Shown piece after piece: positions 62,309 to 64,000 of a stretch of DNA of 64,000 bases. The stretch is from the NCBI GenBank assembly GCA_902567685.1, contig CACFNH010000001.1, positions 1 through 64,000 on the forward strand, given 5' to 3'. The notes beneath the pieces were generated by a model, which saw nothing but the letters and a program-made list of their open reading frames with translations, had not been told where the DNA came from and did no database searches. Numbering within the stretch: position 1 is the first letter of the stretch; the number at the start of each line of letters is the position of its first letter. Origin of the DNA: an uncultured Pelagibacteraceae bacterium (GTDB lineage: Bacteria > Pseudomonadota > Alphaproteobacteria > Pelagibacterales > Pelagibacteraceae). Position numbers and translations under genes: made by a program.

Positions 62309-64000
62309 ATGGAAAAATCCTCTAAAAAAATTATTGCTCTTTTAGGGCCTACAAATACTGGGAAAACCTTCTTAGCTATTAATAAGATGCTTGAATACAA
62401 TACGGGTATTTTTGGACTTCCATTAAGACTTTTAGCAAGAGAGGTTTATGACAAATGTGTAAATAAAGTTGGAGCAGAAAAAGTCGCTTTGATTACAGGA
62501 GAAGAAAAAATAATTCCAAGCTCAGCGAACTACTTTATTTGTACAGTTGAGTCTATGCCCAAAAACAAATCTGTAGATTTCATTGCTATAGATGAAATTC
62601 AAATGTGCTCGGACAAAGAAAGAGGTCATATTTTTACTGAAAGACTGCTTCATTCAAGAGGTGGAGAGCTAACAATGTTTCTGGGCTCACAGATCATGAA
62701 GAATATAATTAGAGATTTAATACCTAATGTAGAGTTTGAAAATAAGGAAAGATTTTCGAAATTAAGTTATGGAGGATACAAAAAGATCTCTAGACTGGAT
62801 AGAAAAGTTGCTTTGATTGCATTCTCTATAGAAGAAGTTTATGCAATTGCAGAACTTATAAGAAGACAAAAAGGTGGTGCAGCAGTCATAATGGGTTCTT
62901 TAAGCCCCAAAACCAGAAACTCTCAAGTAGATTTGTATCAATCAGGAGATGTTGACTATCTTGTTGCTACCGATGCAATTGGAATGGGTTTAAATATGGA
63001 CATAAATGAAATTTATTTTTCAAATTTAAAAAAATTTGATGGTAAAAAAAATAGAAGACTTAATGTAATAGAAATTTCTCAGATTGCTGGCAGAGCTGGA
63101 AGATTTAAAAATGATGGAATATTTGGAACAACTGGTGATTGTGATAATCTTAATTCTGATGAGATAGAAAACATAGAAAAGCATACTTTGCCAGAAAGCA
63201 AAATGCTGTATTGGAGAAATCATGAACTAAATTTTGACTCTCCAGAAAATTTAATTTCATCTTTAGAATTAAAACCTAAAAAAAATAGTCTTTTGAGAAC
63301 TAAGGATTCATTAGATGAAAATGTTTTAAGGCATTTTTTGAAAAAAGGAGAAAATAATCTCTTATATTATAAAAATTTAAAACTTTTATGGGAATGTTGT
63401 CAAATTCCTGACTTTGAAAAAAAGGCATATGGTCAACATATTAATATTGTGGACAAGGTTTTTATGTTTTTATCTACTAGAAAAAAAAGAATACCTAATG
63501 ATTACATGAAAGAGCAGCTCAAAGGTCTTGAAAAAGAACATGGTAATATAGATGTATTATCTCATAGAATATCTAATGTAAGAACATGGTCCTATGTATC
63601 CAACAAAAAAAATTGGGTAGAAAATTCTGATTATTGGATACAGCGTACAAAAAATATTGAGGATAAGTTATCAGAAAAATTACACGATGAGCTTACAAAA
63701 AGTTTTATAGATAAAAAAATAAGCATTTTATCTAGAGGACTTAAACAAGATATAGTTTTAAACACAGAGGTTCAAAAAGATGACAAAGTTTTAATAAATG
63801 AACAGTATATTGGAGTTCTTAAGGGTTTAAAATTTAATATAGAATTGACTTCAAAAACTTTAGATACAGATATTAAATCAATTAAAAAGGCTGCTAGAAA
63901 AGGGATAGCTGAGGAGCTTTCAAAAAGGGTTAAAAATATTATCGAAAAAAAAGTAATTAATATTGAAAATGATAACAAAATCTATTGGAATAAAAACCCA
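62309..64000 (+). CDS. Suv3-like DExH-box helicase, 5' part
   Basis: The frame from ATG 62309 is open for 564 codons to the window edge, so the 3' end is missing. The P-loop GPTNTGKT is at 13-20 and FGLPLRLLAREVYDK follows. The DEIQ Walker B box is near 96-99, and motif V-VI reads VATDAIGMGLNMDI and ISQIAGRAGRF. This matches the mitochondrial RNA helicase SUV3 and its alphaproteobacterial homologues, which are usually followed by an S4-domain protein gene. A role in RNA turnover is inferred from SUV3. Confidence 0.92.
   Translation, partial: MEKSSKKIIALLGPTNTGKTFLAINKMLEYNTGIFGLPLRLLAREVYDKCVNKVGAEKVALITGEEKIIPSSANYFICTVESMPKNKSVDFIAIDEIQMCSDKERGHIFTERLLHSRGGELTMFLGSQIMKNIIRDLIPNVEFENKERFSKLSYGGYKKISRLDRKVALIAFSIEEVYAIAELIRRQKGGAAVIMGSLSPKTRNSQVDLYQSGDVDYLVATDAIGMGLNMDINEIYFSNLKKFDGKKNRRLNVIEISQIAGRAGRFKNDGIFGTTGDCDNLNSDEIENIEKHTLPESKMLYWRNHELNFDSPENLISSLELKPKKNSLLRTKDSLDENVLRHFLKKGENNLLYYKNLKLLWECCQIPDFEKKAYGQHINIVDKVFMFLSTRKKRIPNDYMKEQLKGLEKEHGNIDVLSHRISNVRTWSYVSNKKNWVENSDYWIQRTKNIEDKLSEKLHDELTKSFIDKKISILSRGLKQDIVLNTEVQKDDKVLINEQYIGVLKGLKFNIELTSKTLDTDIKSIKKAARKGIAEELSKRVKNIIEKKVINIENDNKIYWNKNP

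Noticed and set aside
1-64000. CRISPR arrays, insertion sequences, prophage genes, defence islands
   Set aside because: No spaced direct repeats, transposase, integrase, restriction or phage proteins were seen; every large frame fits a housekeeping or metabolic family or one unknown exported protein.

Overview
This window is a gene-dense, strongly A+T-rich stretch of an alphaproteobacterial chromosome with very short intergenic spaces. By eye it is roughly 70% A+T. The gene set and order (bolA/J-protein/cobS/cobT, class I lysyl-tRNA synthetase, petABC, aroK-aroB, gltBD, a TAXI-type TRAP transporter, a Suv3-like helicase), the Lys/Asn/Ile-rich proteins and the many start-stop overlaps fit a streamlined marine lineage of the SAR11 (Pelagibacterales) type. 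The alphaproteobacterial assignment is firm. The SAR11 assignment is an inference from style and content. No rRNA, insertion sequence, prophage, CRISPR array or clear recent transfer was seen, and no gene-free stretch exceeds 300 bp.

Layout. 1-3.9 kb (+): 3' part of pgeF, prs, rplY (L25), pth, ychF. 3.9-6.4 kb (-): the cytochrome bc1 operon petA-petB-petC. 6.5-8.2 kb (+): trmL, hemF, greA. 8.2-14.6 kb (-): tRNA-Gln plus the CCA-adding enzyme, then ispE, truA, fmt, def, a large unknown exported protein and a small membrane protein. 14.7-16.3 kb (+): aroK-aroB. 16.3-19.9 kb: bolA (-) facing a J-protein/cobS/cobT operon (+). 19.9-23.4 kb (-): a VUT-type transporter, rpmB, pyrD, lysS. 23.5-27.1 kb (+): a TrkH potassium transporter, an AmpG-like permease and an SH3-NlpC/P60 peptidase. 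27.2-38.8 kb (-): a long translation operon galE-GT-thrS-infC-rpmI-rplT-pheS-pheT-lepA-GT-tRNA-Ser. 38.9-45.6 kb: an alpha/beta hydrolase (+) and gltD-gltB (-). 45.8-49.3 kb: uppP (+), tRNA-Arg (-), an O-antigen ligase-like protein (+) and a thiolase (+), the last converging on an acetoacetyl-CoA synthetase (-, to 51.3 kb). 51.4-57.4 kb (+): pyruvate dehydrogenase aceE-aceF, an EamA permease, a TauD/TfdA dioxygenase and a PaaI-type thioesterase. 57.4-62.1 kb (-): an aminotransferase, a TAXI solute-binding protein and a fused TRAP permease. 62.3 kb to the end (+): a Suv3-like helicase cut by the window edge.

Main themes are translation (three tRNAs, four ribosomal proteins, IF3, LepA, PheST, ThrS, LysS, Fmt, Def, Pth, CCA-adding enzyme, TruA, TrmL), central carbon and nitrogen metabolism (PDH, glutamate synthase, acetoacetate activation), respiration (bc1), and cell-envelope sugar and murein metabolism.

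The most unusual observation is the pyruvate dehydrogenase pair. The homodimeric-type E1 (aceE) carries an N-terminal lipoyl domain, while the adjacent E2 has only a subunit-binding and a catalytic domain and no lipoyl domain. Other points worth checking are a perfect 24-bp palindrome at the predicted start of transcription of the aminotransferase/TRAP operon, a terminator inside that operon, tRNA-Gln five bases ahead of the CCA-adding enzyme gene, tRNA-Ser abutting a stop codon at the end of the translation operon, and CobS/CobT with a J-protein but no cobalamin gene nearby.
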